Assembly: GCF_901905185.1 (NCBI RefSeq) | Contig: NZ_CABFMQ020000068.1 | Span: forward strand, 40,353 to 104,352 | Length of the DNA stretch: 64,000 nt | Source of the DNA: Methylocella tundrae | Lineage (GTDB): Bacteria > Pseudomonadota > Alphaproteobacteria > Rhizobiales > Beijerinckiaceae | Direction: 5' to 3' | Part shown: one piece after another, positions 34,644-44,453 of the stretch | How positions within the stretch are numbered: the stretch's first letter is position 1 | Layout of the letters: every line of letters begins with the position of its first letter | Program-made: the position numbers and the translations under genes | The notes under the pieces: model-generated | Seen by the model: the letters and a program-made list of their open reading frames with translations, nothing else | What the model was told of the DNA's origin: nothing | Databases searched by the model: none

Positions 34644-37600
34644 ATGAAGTCCATACAGCGCATTGTCCCGCGGCGGCGTCAGTATAATCAATGGGTCGCT
34701 AATGAAACCCTTGAGGATTACGCGCTGCGCTTCACGCCGGTGCGCGCCCGCAAAAGCATGTTCCGCGTGGCCAATACGGCCCTTGGCGCCATTTCCTTTC
34801 TCGCCTGCGAGGCGATCGGCGGCGCGGTCACACTGACTTTCGGCTTCTCCAACGCCGTGGCCGCGATCATTGCGGTCAGCGCGCTGATGTTCGCGTGCGG
34901 CGTGCCCATCGCCTATTACGCCGTCAAATTCGGAGTCGATATCGACCTTCTGACCCGTGGCGCGGGCTTCGGCTATCTCGGCTCGACCCTCACGTCGCTG
35001 GTCTATGCCTCATTCACGTTTCTTCTGTTCGCGATCGAGGCCAGCATCATGTCGGCGGCGCTGCAGATGTGTTTCGGCATTCCATTGCCGATCGCGCATG
35101 TCGTCAGTTCATTGATCGTCATCCCCATTGCAGCGCATGGCATCCGCCGCATCAGCCAGATGCAGCTCGCAACGCAGCCGATCTGGCTCATCTTGCAGTT
35201 TTCGCCCCTGCTTTACCTCGCGCTGAACGGCGCCGGCGCTGTCACCGGCTGGACAGCATTTCACGGCGCCACCGGAAACCCGGACGGCTCGATCAGCTTC
35301 CTGCAGTTCGGCGCCGCGGCCTCGATGCTGATGTCTCTCCTGCCGCAGATCGGCGAGCAGGTCGATTATCTGCGCTTTATGCCCGATCGCAAAAACACGA
35401 GCGCGCTCGCCTGGTGGAGCGCGGTCATCGCAGCAGGTCCCGGATGGGTCGCGATGGGCGCCTTCAAGCTCTTGATGGGCTCCTTTCTGGCCTATCTGGC
35501 GCTGACTCGCGGCGTGCCGATCGATCGCGCCGCGCAGCCGGCCGAACTCTACCATCTCGTTTTCCTCGACCTGTTTCATTCACCAACTTTGGCCCTCGCG
35601 TTGACAGGCCTTTTCGTCGTGGTCTGTCAGACGAAAATCAATGTAACCAATGCTTACGCGGGCTCGATCGCCTGGTCGAATTTCTTTTCGCGTCTGACCC
35701 ACAGCCATCCGGGCCGCGTCGTGTGGCTCGTCTTCAACGTTTTGCTCGCCTTGCTGTTGATGGAAGTCGGCGTTTTCCGCGCCATCGAGAGCATACTCGC
35801 CCTCTACGCCAATTTCGCCGTCGGCTGGATCGGCGCCTTGACCGCCGATCTCGTCGTCAACAAACCTTTGGGGTTGAGCCCGCCTCATATCGAATTCAAA
35901 CGCGCGCATCTTTATGACGTCAATCCGGTCGGCGTCGGTGCGATGGCGATTTCGGTGTTCGTCTCGACGCTCGTTTTTCTTGGCGCATTTGGTCAGGCGC
36001 CTCGCCCTTTGAGCCCCTTCATCGGCCTCATCATCGCCTTTCTCGCGGCTCCTCTCATCGCCTTTATCACGAAAGGCGGCTATGCGATCGCGCGCGCGGA
36101 CACGGAGCTGGAGCAGCGTCGCGGCGAGATCTGCTGTTCAATCTGCGAAAATCCGTTCGAGCGCAGCGACATGGCCTATTGCCCGGCCTATGGCGGGCCG
36201 ATCTGCTCTCTTTGCTGCACATTGGAGGCGCGCTGCCATGACATGTGCAAGCCCGGCAAGCGCTTGAACGATCAGATCGGCCGCGCCATCGACGCCCTGC
36301 TGCCGAGGCGAGCGGCGGCGTTCTTCAAGACCCGCATGGGTCAGTTTCTTGGCGTCCTGTTTCTGTTCAACGGCGTCATCGCCTATCTCCTCGCCCAGAT
36401 CTATGTCGCCTACGGCGCCGTCGCCATCGCTGAGCGCCCGGTCATTGGAACGACATTATGGATCGTCTTCTGGGCGCTCCTCATTCTCTCCGGCGTCGCT
36501 GCGTGGCTGCTGGTGCTGGCCCACGAAAGCCGGCGCGCGGCGGAAGATGAATCCAAACGTCAGGCGTCGACGCTGATGGAGGAAATCGAGGCGCATAAGG
36601 ATACGCACGCCGCTTTGCAGAAAGCCAAGGAAGCGGCCGAGGCGGCCAATGTCGCAAAAAGCAGATACATCGTTGGGCTAAGCCATGAGATCCGCACACC
36701 GCTGAACTCCATCTTCGGCTACGCTCAGTTGCTGGAGCGAACGCCATCGGAAAACGCGGGCGACGGCATCCGCGTCATCCGGCGCAACGCCGAGCATTTG
36801 GCGAGCCTCGTCGATGGTCTGCTCGACATTTCTCGCATTGAAAGCGGCGTGCTTCGGCTCAATCGGGACAAGGTCCGGCTCGTCGAGTTCCTGGACCAGA
36901 TCGTCGAAATGTTCCGCCCGCAGGCCGAAGCCAAAAACATTCGCTTCCTTTACGCGCGCCCGGATCACTTGCCGACCTATGTTCACACGGACGTCAAGCG
37001 ATTACGGCAAATCCTCATCAATCTGCTCTCGAATGCGATCAAATACACCGAAGAAGGCCACGCGGCGTTACACATCCGTTACCGCAATCAGGTGGCGGAA
37101 ATCGAAGTCTCCGACACGGGACTTGGCATTCGCGCCGATGATATCGAATCGATTTTTGAACCCTTCGAGCGCGGCCAGATGCCGAAGGCGCGCGCACTGC
37201 CCGGAACGGGCCTTGGCCTCACCATCGCAAAGCTGTTGACGCACGTCATGGGCGGAGAAATTTCCGTTGAGAGCGCGCCGGGCGCCGGCAGCACATTTCG
37301 CGTCCGGCTCCTGTTGGCGGAAGCGATGCATTCCGCGGAGGTCGGTCCGACCCAACGCCAGATCCGCGGCTACGCCGGACCGCCGCAAAAAATCCTTTTG
37401 GTCGACGATGATTTGAACCATCTGGATTTTGTTCAGCGCGTCCTGCGTCCGCTCGGCTTCATCCTGCTGGTGGCGAAGGACGGTGGCTCGGCCTTGCAAC
37501 TGGCCTCGGAAATCGAGCCTGATCTCGCGCTGCTCGACATTTCTATGCCTGGACCAAACGGATGGGAGGTGGCTGAAGCATTGCGGAGCAAGTCGGCGCG

Positions 37601-38000
37601 CCTGAAGATCATCATTATTTCAGGCAATGTGCATGATTATAGAGATGGCGGACAGAGCGGCGGCCCGCACCATGATTTCCTTGTCAAGCCGCTCGATATC
37701 CAGCAAATGCTGGAATCGATCCAGGCGCATCTTGGACTGAAATGGATCCATGATGAACCCGCTGACGCTCCGGCGCACGCCGTCGCGCTCGAGATTCCCC
37801 CCGGCGTTTATCGGCGTCTCGATGAACTTCTGCAATTGGGACGAATTGGATATGTGCGGGGGATCGGAGCAGAGCTGAAGGAGTGGGAGAGCGTTGAACC
37901 CGAAGCGGCGCCCTTTATTGCAAGCCTGCGCGCAATGGTTCAACGCTTTGATCTGAAAAAGTACATGGATACTTTGAAAGCGATCAAGCACGATGGATGA
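34644..38000 (+). CDS. Hybrid sensor histidine kinase with NCS1-permease-like sensor domain (kinase 1)
   Basis: This is about 1118 residues, start chosen by alignment with its paralog at 49891..53256. Architecture in order: a 12-helix NCS1 (purine/cytosine permease)-like domain, residues about 35-490 (RRQYNQWVANETLEDYALRF at the start, LLTRGAGFGYLGSTLTSLVY, INVTNAYAGSIAWSNFFSRL); a nine-cysteine module near 500-540 (ICENPFERSDMAYCPAYGG); two more helices (about 565-640); HisKA with GLSHEIRTPLN near 680; HATPase (NLLSNAIKY, DTGLGI, GTGLGLTIA); a receiver with DLALLDISMPG; and a 90-residue helical tail. It overlaps its response regulator gene by eight bases. By context it senses urea or a related amide (inference). 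The transporter part may act only as a receptor. Confidence 0.85.
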   Translation: MKSIQRIVPRRRQYNQWVANETLEDYALRFTPVRARKSMFRVANTALGAISFLACEAIGGAVTLTFGFSNAVAAIIAVSALMFACGVPIAYYAVKFGVDIDLLTRGAGFGYLGSTLTSLVYASFTFLLFAIEASIMSAALQMCFGIPLPIAHVVSSLIVIPIAAHGIRRISQMQLATQPIWLILQFSPLLYLALNGAGAVTGWTAFHGATGNPDGSISFLQFGAAASMLMSLLPQIGEQVDYLRFMPDRKNTSALAWWSAVIAAGPGWVAMGAFKLLMGSFLAYLALTRGVPIDRAAQPAELYHLVFLDLFHSPTLALALTGLFVVVCQTKINVTNAYAGSIAWSNFFSRLTHSHPGRVVWLVFNVLLALLLMEVGVFRAIESILALYANFAVGWIGALTADLVVNKPLGLSPPHIEFKRAHLYDVNPVGVGAMAISVFVSTLVFLGAFGQAPRPLSPFIGLIIAFLAAPLIAFITKGGYAIARADTELEQRRGEICCSICENPFERSDMAYCPAYGGPICSLCCTLEARCHDMCKPGKRLNDQIGRAIDALLPRRAAAFFKTRMGQFLGVLFLFNGVIAYLLAQIYVAYGAVAIAERPVIGTTLWIVFWALLILSGVAAWLLVLAHESRRAAEDESKRQASTLMEEIEAHKDTHAALQKAKEAAEAANVAKSRYIVGLSHEIRTPLNSIFGYAQLLERTPSENAGDGIRVIRRNAEHLASLVDGLLDISRIESGVLRLNRDKVRLVEFLDQIVEMFRPQAEAKNIRFLYARPDHLPTYVHTDVKRLRQILINLLSNAIKYTEEGHAALHIRYRNQVAEIEVSDTGLGIRADDIESIFEPFERGQMPKARALPGTGLGLTIAKLLTHVMGGEISVESAPGAGSTFRVRLLLAEAMHSAEVGPTQRQIRGYAGPPQKILLVDDDLNHLDFVQRVLRPLGFILLVAKDGGSALQLASEIEPDLALLDISMPGPNGWEVAEALRSKSARLKIIIISGNVHDYRDGGQSGGPHHDFLVKPLDIQQMLESIQAHLGLKWIHDEPADAPAHAVALEIPPGVYRRLDELLQLGRIGYVRGIGAELKEWESVEPEAAPFIASLRAMVQRFDLKKYMDTLKAIKHDG

Positions 38001-38907
38001 GGCGCCGAACCGCCGCGACAAAATCCTGACGGTCGACGACACGCCGGACACGCTCGCGTTTTTGACGGAGGCGCTCGAGACGGCGGGCTTGACGGTTTTT
38101 GCGGCGCTCGACGGAGAGAGCGCGCTAGGCCTGCTTCACGAGATCATGCCGGACCTCGTTCTCATGGACGCCGCCATGCCGGGTATGGACGGCTTCGAGA
38201 CCTGCCGCCGCATCAAGCAGGAGCCGCATTTCTCGCATCTGCCGGTCATCTTCATGACGGGCTTGAGCGAAACCGAACATGTGCTTCATGGCCTGGCCTG
38301 CGGCGGCGTCGATTACGTCACCAAGCCGATCGTCGTCGATGAATTGCTCGCGCGCATCAAGGTCCATCTCGCCAACGCCCGGATTGCCTATAGCGCGCGA
38401 ACGGCGCTCGACGCCACCGGCCGCTGCCTCATCGCGACGGACGAGGCTGGCGCGCTGTTATGGTGCACGCCGCAAGCCGAGCGGATGCTCGCCGGCGGGC
38501 TTTTGGATGGCCCCCGGCTCGATGGCGCAATGGCCGCGCGGCTTAGCCATCTTCGTCAGGATGCCTCGACCGGCGCCAAAAGCGTCACCTTGCAGCTTGG
38601 CGATCGAAGGATCGAATGTCTTTATTTGAGCCGCACGGGCCCCAATGAATTTCTCTATCGCCTGAATGAAGCCAATCAGAGCGATGGAGCGCAGCTTTTG
38701 AAAGAAGCGATGACCCTCACCTCGCGCGAGGGCGAGGTTCTGGTCTGGCTCGCGGCCGGAAAATCGAACCGCGACATCAGCGCCATTTTGGGCATCAGCC
38801 CGCGCACGGTGAACAAGCATCTCGAACAGATCTTCCGGAAGCTTGGCGTCGAGAACCGCGCCGCCGCCGCGGCGATGGCGGTGCGAACGCTCTCCGCCCG
38901 CCTGTAG
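37993..38907 (+). CDS. REC-PAS-like-LuxR response regulator (partner of kinase 1)
   Basis: This is a 304-residue regulator. The N-terminal receiver (residues 10-130) has the acidic pair DDTPDT, phospho-acceptor Asp in LVLMDAAMPGMDG, and conserved Thr and Lys (FMTGLSE, YVTKP). The middle (140-225) resembles a PAS fold (LDATGRCLIATDEAGALLWC). The C-terminal GerE/LuxR helix-turn-helix is TLTSREGEVLVWLAAGKSNRDISAILG. The start overlaps the kinase stop, so the two are translationally coupled. It converges on urtE with a 10-base gap. It probably activates urea or amide genes. Confidence 0.88.
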   Translation: MDEAPNRRDKILTVDDTPDTLAFLTEALETAGLTVFAALDGESALGLLHEIMPDLVLMDAAMPGMDGFETCRRIKQEPHFSHLPVIFMTGLSETEHVLHGLACGGVDYVTKPIVVDELLARIKVHLANARIAYSARTALDATGRCLIATDEAGALLWCTPQAERMLAGGLLDGPRLDGAMAARLSHLRQDASTGAKSVTLQLGDRRIECLYLSRTGPNEFLYRLNEANQSDGAQLLKEAMTLTSREGEVLVWLAAGKSNRDISAILGISPRTVNKHLEQIFRKLGVENRAAAAAMAVRTLSARL

Positions 38908-38917
38908 CGCGACGGGG

Positions 38918-39631
38918 CTATATGTTGACAAGATGCGCGACGTCGGCGGCGGTCTCATCCCGCGTGCTGCCCTGGCGAATGAGATGGCCTCGCTGCATGA
39001 CGCTATAGTGGTCAGCAAAGGACCACGCGAAATCGAGATATTGCTCGATGATCACGATGGTCACCTTGAGCTCGCGCCGGATGCGCCGCAGCGCGTCCTC
39101 GATCTGCTGCACGACATTGGGCTGAATGCCTTCCGTCGGCTCGTCGAGAAGCAACAGGCTCGGCCGTCCGCAAAGCGCCCGCCCGATGGCGAGTTGCTGT
39201 TGTTCGCCGCCGCTGAGCACGCCGGCCTTGCGGGCCTTGATCTGATTGAGTTTGGGGAACAGATCATAGATGTGATCGGGGATGGCGCCGATCGCCTGTC
39301 CGCGCCCGGCCAGCGCAGACAAGCCGGTTTCGAGGTTTTCCTCCACCGTCAGATGCGGGAAGATGTGGCGCCCCTGCGGCACGAGGCCGATCCCTTTGCG
39401 GGCGCGTTCATAGGATTGCAGTTTTGAAATATCCTCGCCCTTGAACCAGATCGAGCCGCTCGTTAAGCGCAACGCGCCGATGATGGTCTTGAACAGGGTG
39501 GTCTTTCCAACCCCGTTGCGCCCGATGAGTGCGACCGCTCCGCCGTCCTCGATGTCGAGGTCGATGTCCCAGAGGACCTGACTTTGGCCGTAGGCGGCGG
39601 CGACATGGTCGAGCTTCAGAAGGACGCTCAT
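38918..39631 (-). CDS. urtE: Urea ABC transporter ATP-binding protein UrtE
   Basis: This is a 237-residue LivF-type ATPase. Walker A is IGRNGVGKTTL, the signature is LSGGEQQQLAIGRAL and Walker B is LLLLDEPTEGIQP; the EGIQPNVV string is characteristic of UrtE. It overlaps urtD by four bases and is the last gene of the minus-strand urtABCDE operon. Confidence 0.93.
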   Translation of the reverse strand: MSVLLKLDHVAAAYGQSQVLWDIDLDIEDGGAVALIGRNGVGKTTLFKTIIGALRLTSGSIWFKGEDISKLQSYERARKGIGLVPQGRHIFPHLTVEENLETGLSALAGRGQAIGAIPDHIYDLFPKLNQIKARKAGVLSGGEQQQLAIGRALCGRPSLLLLDEPTEGIQPNVVQQIEDALRRIRRELKVTIVIIEQYLDFAWSFADHYSVMQRGHLIRQGSTRDETAADVAHLVNI

Positions 39632-40401
39632 TCGGCCGCCCGCCCCAGATAGACGGCCGCGACCTCGGGGTCCTTGCGGATCTCGGCGACGCTGCCTTCT
39701 TTCAGGAACTGCCCCATATGCATGACAGTCACCCTCCCGTTCAATTGTTCGATGAAGCTCATATCGTGATCGATCACCAGCACTGCGTGCCGGCCTTGCA
39801 GCCCGCGAATGAGATCAGCCGTGCGGCTGGTTTCTGCCGGACCCATTCCAGCCGTCGGCTCATCGAGCAGAAGAAGATCGGCGTCGGTCGCCACCACCAT
39901 GCCGATTTCGAGCCATTGCTTTTCGCCATGCGCCAATTCGCCCGCGAGGATGTGGCTGCGGTCGGCGAGGCCGATGGTCTCAAGGATCTCATCGACCTTT
40001 TCGCGTTCTTCCACGGCCTCGGCGACGCCAAACGAGCGCCACCACCGGCGATCCTTTTGAGCGGCGATCAGAAGGTTGTCGAGAACGCTCAAAGACGGCA
40101 GAACGCCGGGCGTCTGAAATTTGCGGCAAATGCCGCGCCGGACAATCTCGAACTCCGGTAATTGCGTGATGTCCTCGCCCTTGAACACCACGCGCCCGTC
40201 GGTCGCCCGCACGCGGCCTATGATCGTATCGCACAAGGTCGATTTGCCCGCCCCATTCGGGCCGATCACGACGCGAAGCGATCCGCGATCAATCGTCAGG
40301 CTGAACCCGTTGAGAGCCTTGAAGCCGTCGAAGTCGACCGTGACGCCGTCAACCGCCAGCAGCAGATGCGGCTCCGTTAGCAAGGGAGCGAGATCGGACA
40401 T
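39628..40401 (-). CDS. urtD: Urea ABC transporter ATP-binding protein UrtD
   Basis: This is a 257-residue LivG-type ATPase. Walker A is IGPNGAGKSTL, the signature region is LAHGEKQWLEIGM (the SHG/AHGxKQWLEIGM form typical of UrtD) and Walker B is LLLLDEPTAGMGP. It opens with LAVDGVTVDFDGFKAL, as UrtD does. Partner of UrtE; four-base overlap with it. Confidence 0.93.
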   Translation of the reverse strand: MSDLAPLLTEPHLLLAVDGVTVDFDGFKALNGFSLTIDRGSLRVVIGPNGAGKSTLCDTIIGRVRATDGRVVFKGEDITQLPEFEIVRRGICRKFQTPGVLPSLSVLDNLLIAAQKDRRWWRSFGVAEAVEEREKVDEILETIGLADRSHILAGELAHGEKQWLEIGMVVATDADLLLLDEPTAGMGPAETSRTADLIRGLQGRHAVLVIDHDMSFIEQLNGRVTVMHMGQFLKEGSVAEIRKDPEVAAVYLGRAAE

Positions 40402-40404
40402 GGG

Positions 40405-41490
40405 CTAACTCTCCACGCGCGCGACAGGGTTGGAGGCGACGGGCGTGATGGGCCGGCGGCGGCTCAACCGCGACGTCCAGCCCGAGCCCAAACCGGCGAG
40501 GCCCTCGGGCAGCAGCGTCACGACAAGGACAAAGACAAGGCCAAGAGCGTAAAGCCAGAGGCTCGGCAAGGCGCTGCTGATCTGATCCTTCGCGAAATTC
40601 ACCAGAAGCGTGCCGGCGATGGCGCCCCAAAGGCTCTTGCGTCCGCCGATCGCCACCCAGATCACCATTTCGATCGATGGCACCACCCCGACGAGCGCCG
40701 GCGAGATCACACCTGCGTGCAGCGTGAACAGGGCGCCGGCGACACCGGCGAGGACCGCGCTCAGCGTGAAGGCGACGACTTTATAGGGAGCTGGATCATA
40801 GCCGAGGAATCTGACCCGGTTCTCGCCATCGCGCGTCGCGCGCAAAAGCTTGCCGAAGCGCGACGACAGCAGCCAATGAACGCCCGCGAATGATGCGATG
40901 AGCAAAAGCAATGTCGCCCAATAGAGGCCGCGTATTGTTCCCGGAGAGCCGAGATCGAGGCCGAAAAAGGTCTGGAAGTCGGTAAGGCCGTTGAACCCGC
41001 CGGTCGATTGCTGCTGACTGACCAGCAAGGTCGCAAAGCACAGCGCCAGCGCCTGTGTAATCAGGGCGAAATAAACGCCGCCGACGCGCCGGCGAAACAC
41101 GAGCCAGGAGAAGAGCGCGGCGAATATGCCGGGCACAAGGATGACGCCCATTACGGCGAAGAACGAATTGCCGAAAGGCTCCCACCACCAGGGCAAAGCG
41201 TCGCGCCCGCTCCAGCTCATGAAATCAGGGATTTCCCCGGGCCCCAAAGCGGCGAGCTTCAAATTCATCGCCAGCGCATATCCGCCAAGGCCAAAGAACA
41301 CGCCCTGTCCCAAACTCAACACGCCGGCCTCGCCCCACAGCAGCACGAGGCCGATTGCGAGAATGGAAAGGGCAAGAAAACGGCCAAGAAGCGTAAGCTC
41401 ATAGGCCGAGATCAGCCACGGGGCCAGAAACGCGAGCCCGATCACGCCGATCGTCAGAAAGCGGCCGATGAGAGGAAGCTGTTTATTCAT
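40405..41490 (-). CDS. urtC: Urea ABC transporter permease UrtC
   Basis: This is about 361 residues from the second of two adjacent ATGs (41490), which has GGAG at proper spacing. LivM-type permease with about ten helices; UrtC marks are LVLLWGEAGVLSLGQGVFFGLGGYALAM, RRVGGVYFALITQALAL and SPALVGVVPSIEMVIWVAIGGRKSLWGA. It forms the membrane channel with UrtB. Confidence 0.93.
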   Translation of the reverse strand: MNKQLPLIGRFLTIGVIGLAFLAPWLISAYELTLLGRFLALSILAIGLVLLWGEAGVLSLGQGVFFGLGGYALAMNLKLAALGPGEIPDFMSWSGRDALPWWWEPFGNSFFAVMGVILVPGIFAALFSWLVFRRRVGGVYFALITQALALCFATLLVSQQQSTGGFNGLTDFQTFFGLDLGSPGTIRGLYWATLLLLIASFAGVHWLLSSRFGKLLRATRDGENRVRFLGYDPAPYKVVAFTLSAVLAGVAGALFTLHAGVISPALVGVVPSIEMVIWVAIGGRKSLWGAIAGTLLVNFAKDQISSALPSLWLYALGLVFVLVVTLLPEGLAGLGSGWTSRLSRRRPITPVASNPVARVES

Positions 41491-41515
41491 CATTCTGCTC
41501 CGCGGTTTCGGGGCG

Positions 41516-42424
41516 TCAACTGTCCAGCGCCCTCGACCGGACGGCGATGACTCCTTGCGGCCGGAATTGAATGAATGCGATGACGAAAACGAGCACGAGC
41601 ACCTGCGACATGCTGACGTCGACGAAGATCTGAACAAGCGCCGAAAACAGGCCGATCATGATCGAGGCGATGGTGGTTCCGACAAGGCTGCCAAGGCCGC
41701 CGAGGATCACGACGAGAAAGGCCGGCACGATGTAGCTTTGTCCAACGTTTGGCGTGACGGGGCCAAGCAAGGCGAGGACCACGCCGGCAAGGCCGGCGAT
41801 GCCGGCGCCGAGGCAGAACACCAATAAATCGACCTGGCGAACATTGATGCCGGCGGCGCCAGCCATGAAGCGGTCCTGATTGACCGCGCGCACGAGCAGG
41901 CCGAGCCTGCTGCGCGCCATCAGGACGCTGAGCGCCGCTAAAACCACGATGGCGACGAACAGAATGAATATGCGCGTCGCCGGCAGGTTGAGACCGGCGA
42001 GAAGGCCGCTCTCGACGCGAAACGAATGGTCGAGCCATGCGGGCGCCGTGACGCCGACGCCGATCGCGCCGAAAATGTTGCGCGCCGCCTGTTGTAGAAT
42101 GAGGCTGACGCCCCAGGTCGCCAGCAAAGTATCGAGGGGGCGCGAGGCCAGACGGTGAATGACCGTCATCTCGATCACGGCGCCGACCAGCGCCGCGCCG
42201 AGAAATGCGATCGGCATGGCGACGATGATGCCGAGCGGGCCGGGAATGGCGATAAGCGTCAGATAAGCGAGATAGCCCCCAAGCATCAGCATCTCGCCAT
42301 GGGCCATGTTGATGACGCGCATCAGACCAAAACTCAGCGCGAGCCCCAGCGCCGCCAGCACGAACAACGAGGCGACGCTGAATCCGTTGAAGATTTGTCC
42401 GACGAAAAGCGTGTAGGCGCCCAT
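41516..42424 (-). CDS. urtB: Urea ABC transporter permease UrtB
   Basis: This is a 302-residue LivH-type permease with about eight helices. Motifs include ALGLALSFGLMRVINMAHGEMLMLGGYLAY, RPLDTLLATWGVSLILQQAARNIFGAIGVGV and VVILGGLGSLVGTTIAS. It lacks the long N-terminal periplasmic extension that many proteobacterial UrtB proteins carry. It lies between urtA and urtC on the minus strand. Confidence 0.93.
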   Translation of the reverse strand: MGAYTLFVGQIFNGFSVASLFVLAALGLALSFGLMRVINMAHGEMLMLGGYLAYLTLIAIPGPLGIIVAMPIAFLGAALVGAVIEMTVIHRLASRPLDTLLATWGVSLILQQAARNIFGAIGVGVTAPAWLDHSFRVESGLLAGLNLPATRIFILFVAIVVLAALSVLMARSRLGLLVRAVNQDRFMAGAAGINVRQVDLLVFCLGAGIAGLAGVVLALLGPVTPNVGQSYIVPAFLVVILGGLGSLVGTTIASIMIGLFSALVQIFVDVSMSQVLVLVFVIAFIQFRPQGVIAVRSRALDS

Positions 42425-42489
42425 GGGACATGCCTTTCAGAAAAGAGAGGCGCTCTCGACGCTGCGAAAGCGCTTCTTTCAGGTCTGAT

Positions 42490-43680
42490 TCAGAGTTCGC
42501 ATTTTTTGCCGGGGAAGGCGACCGGATCATAGGGATCGGGAGCAATCAGATCCTTCGATTGCCAGATGATCTTGAACTGCCCCGCCGGATCGAGCTGGCC
42601 GACATAGGCCTTTTGATACAGGCTCTGGTTCTTGGCGAATTTGACGGCTCCCATCGGCGTGTCGGGAAGCTCAAGATCGACCGCGGCTTTTCTGACTTTG
42701 TCGACATCGAAACTGCCCGCCTTCTCGACGGCCGCTTTCCAGATGTAGACATCTACATAGCCGTGGACCATCGGGTCGGTGACGGCCGCGCCCGCGCCGA
42801 ACTTCTTTTGGTAGTCGGCGACGAACTTCTTGTTGGCGTCATTGGTGAAGCTCTGAAAATAGTTCCAGCCGGCGTAGCTTCCCTCGACCAGGGACGGACC
42901 CATGGCCTGGGCCTCCTGCTCGCCGATGCTGAAGGACATCACCGGAAGCTTGATGCCGGCCGCCGCCATCTGCTTGAAGAAGGAGACATTGCTGTCGCCG
43001 TTCAGCGTGCTGTAGACGACGTCCGGATTGGCGGCCTGAATCTTGGCGATCACCGCGCTGAAATCCGTGCCGCCGAGAGGCACATATTCTTCTCCCGCGG
43101 TTTTCAGCTTGTCCATCGCGATGTGCTTCTTGAGTATCAGATTGGCGGTGCGCGGAAAAACATAGTCGGAGCCGACCAGGAAGAAGTTTTTATAGCCCTT
43201 CTCCTTGCCCCAGTCGTAGGCGGGGACAATCTGCTGGTTCGGCTGCGCGCCGGAATACATGATGTTGGGCGAGCATTCATTGCCTTCAAACTGCACGGGA
43301 TACCACAGCAGGCTCTTCAGGCGCTGGAACACCGGCAGCATGGCTTTGCGGCTGGCGGAGGTCCAGCCTCCAAACACGGTCACGACGCCGCCGTCCTGCA
43401 CCAGCTTCGTCGCCTTTTGCGCGAAGATCGCCGGATCGGAAGCCCCGTCCTCTACAATGGGAATGATCTTCTTGCCGAGAACGCCGCCGGCGGCGTTGAT
43501 TTCGTCAATCGCCATCATTTCGGCGTTCTTCACCGTGACTTCGCTGATCGCCATCGTGCCGCTCAAGGATTGCAGCACGCCGACTTTGACGGAATCTTCC
43601 GCGTAGGATGGCGCCGACAGCATGGTCGCGGCGAGCAGTGCGGTGGAAATCTTGGCGACAGGCCGCTTTATCAGCTTCAT
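42490..43680 (-). CDS. urtA: Urea ABC transporter substrate-binding protein UrtA
   Basis: This is a 396-residue periplasmic binding protein with a Sec signal (ISTALLAATMLSAPSYA). The mature start DSVKVGVLQSLSGTMAISEV and GGWTSASRKAMLPVFQRLKSLLWYPVQFEG are typical of the UrtA/FmdD group of LivJ-like receptors. First gene of urtABCDE. It lies 152 bases downstream of ureG, so urea uptake and hydrolysis are probably coexpressed. Confidence 0.93.
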   Translation of the reverse strand: MKLIKRPVAKISTALLAATMLSAPSYAEDSVKVGVLQSLSGTMAISEVTVKNAEMMAIDEINAAGGVLGKKIIPIVEDGASDPAIFAQKATKLVQDGGVVTVFGGWTSASRKAMLPVFQRLKSLLWYPVQFEGNECSPNIMYSGAQPNQQIVPAYDWGKEKGYKNFFLVGSDYVFPRTANLILKKHIAMDKLKTAGEEYVPLGGTDFSAVIAKIQAANPDVVYSTLNGDSNVSFFKQMAAAGIKLPVMSFSIGEQEAQAMGPSLVEGSYAGWNYFQSFTNDANKKFVADYQKKFGAGAAVTDPMVHGYVDVYIWKAAVEKAGSFDVDKVRKAAVDLELPDTPMGAVKFAKNQSLYQKAYVGQLDPAGQFKIIWQSKDLIAPDPYDPVAFPGKKCEL

Positions 43681-43832
43681 TCAGATCCCCTCGGATAGGC
43701 TCGATTGATGTCGCGGTCGGCGGCTCAGCAAACCACCGCGATGGCGACGCGCAACCCTAGGAGGTTATCTGAAGAGGCGGTATGGGGCGTTCGACGTATC
43801 CGCCCACGCTTGGCGCGAGGGCGCGTCAGCGC

Positions 43833-44453
43833 TCAGGACCGCGAGAGACCGCCCTTGCTCTCGATGAAGGCGACGATTTCAGCGACGCCCTTGTCAGCCT
43901 TGAGATTGGTGAAGAGAAACGGCCGCGCACCGCGCATCCGGCGCGAATCCCTGTCCATGACGTCCAGCGACGCGCCGACGAGTGGCGCGAGGTCGATCTT
44001 GTTTATGACGAGCAGGTCGCTGCGCGTGATGCCGGGACCGCCTTTGCGCGGAATCTTGTCGCCCGCGGAAACGTCGATCACATAGATCGTCAGATCGGCC
44101 AGCTCCGGGCTGAAGGTCGCCGCCAGATTATCGCCGCCACTTTCGATGAAGATGACGTCGAGACCGGGAAATCGCGCGTTCATCGACTGGATCGCCGCGA
44201 GATTGATCGAGGCGTCCTCGCGGATCGCTGTGTGCGGACAGCCCCCCGTTTCGACGCCCATGATGCGCTCAGGCGCGAGCGCGGCCGAACGCGTCAGAAA
44301 TTCAGCGTCCTCCTTGGTGTAGATGTCGTTGGTGATCGCCGCGATGTTCCAATCATCGCGCATCGCCTTGCAGAGCCTATCGGTCAAAGCGGTTTTGCCG
44401 GAGCCGACCGGGCCGCCGATGCCGACGCGGAGCGGGCCATTTGGTGAATTCAT
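43833..44453 (-). CDS. ureG: Urease accessory GTPase UreG
   Basis: This is a 206-residue SIMIBI GTPase that delivers nickel to urease. P-loop [16 protein letters not shown], the nickel-binding [14 protein letters not shown] and [17 protein letters not shown] are all intact. It overlaps ureF by four bases. It is the last gene of ureDABCEFG. Confidence 0.96.
   Translation of the reverse strand: MNSPNGPLRVGIGGPVGSGKTALTDRLCKAMRDDWNIAAITNDIYTKEDAEFLTRSAALAPERIMGVETGGCPHTAIREDASINLAAIQSMNARFPGLDVIFIESGGDNLAATFSPELADLTIYVIDVSAGDKIPRKGGPGITRSDLLVINKIDLAPLVGASLDVMDRDSRRMRGARPFLFTNLKADKGVAEIVAFIESKGGLSRS

Noticed and set aside
42430..43698. A 422-codon plus-strand open frame opposite urtA
   Set aside because: UrtA is unmistakable on the minus strand. 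The antisense product has no recognisable family and a shadow-type composition.
43681..43832. Sigma54/NtrC-type promoter upstream of urtA
   Set aside because: I looked for GG-N10-GC elements because nitrogen genes often use sigma54, but found no convincing match here or upstream of the MgsA-like gene.
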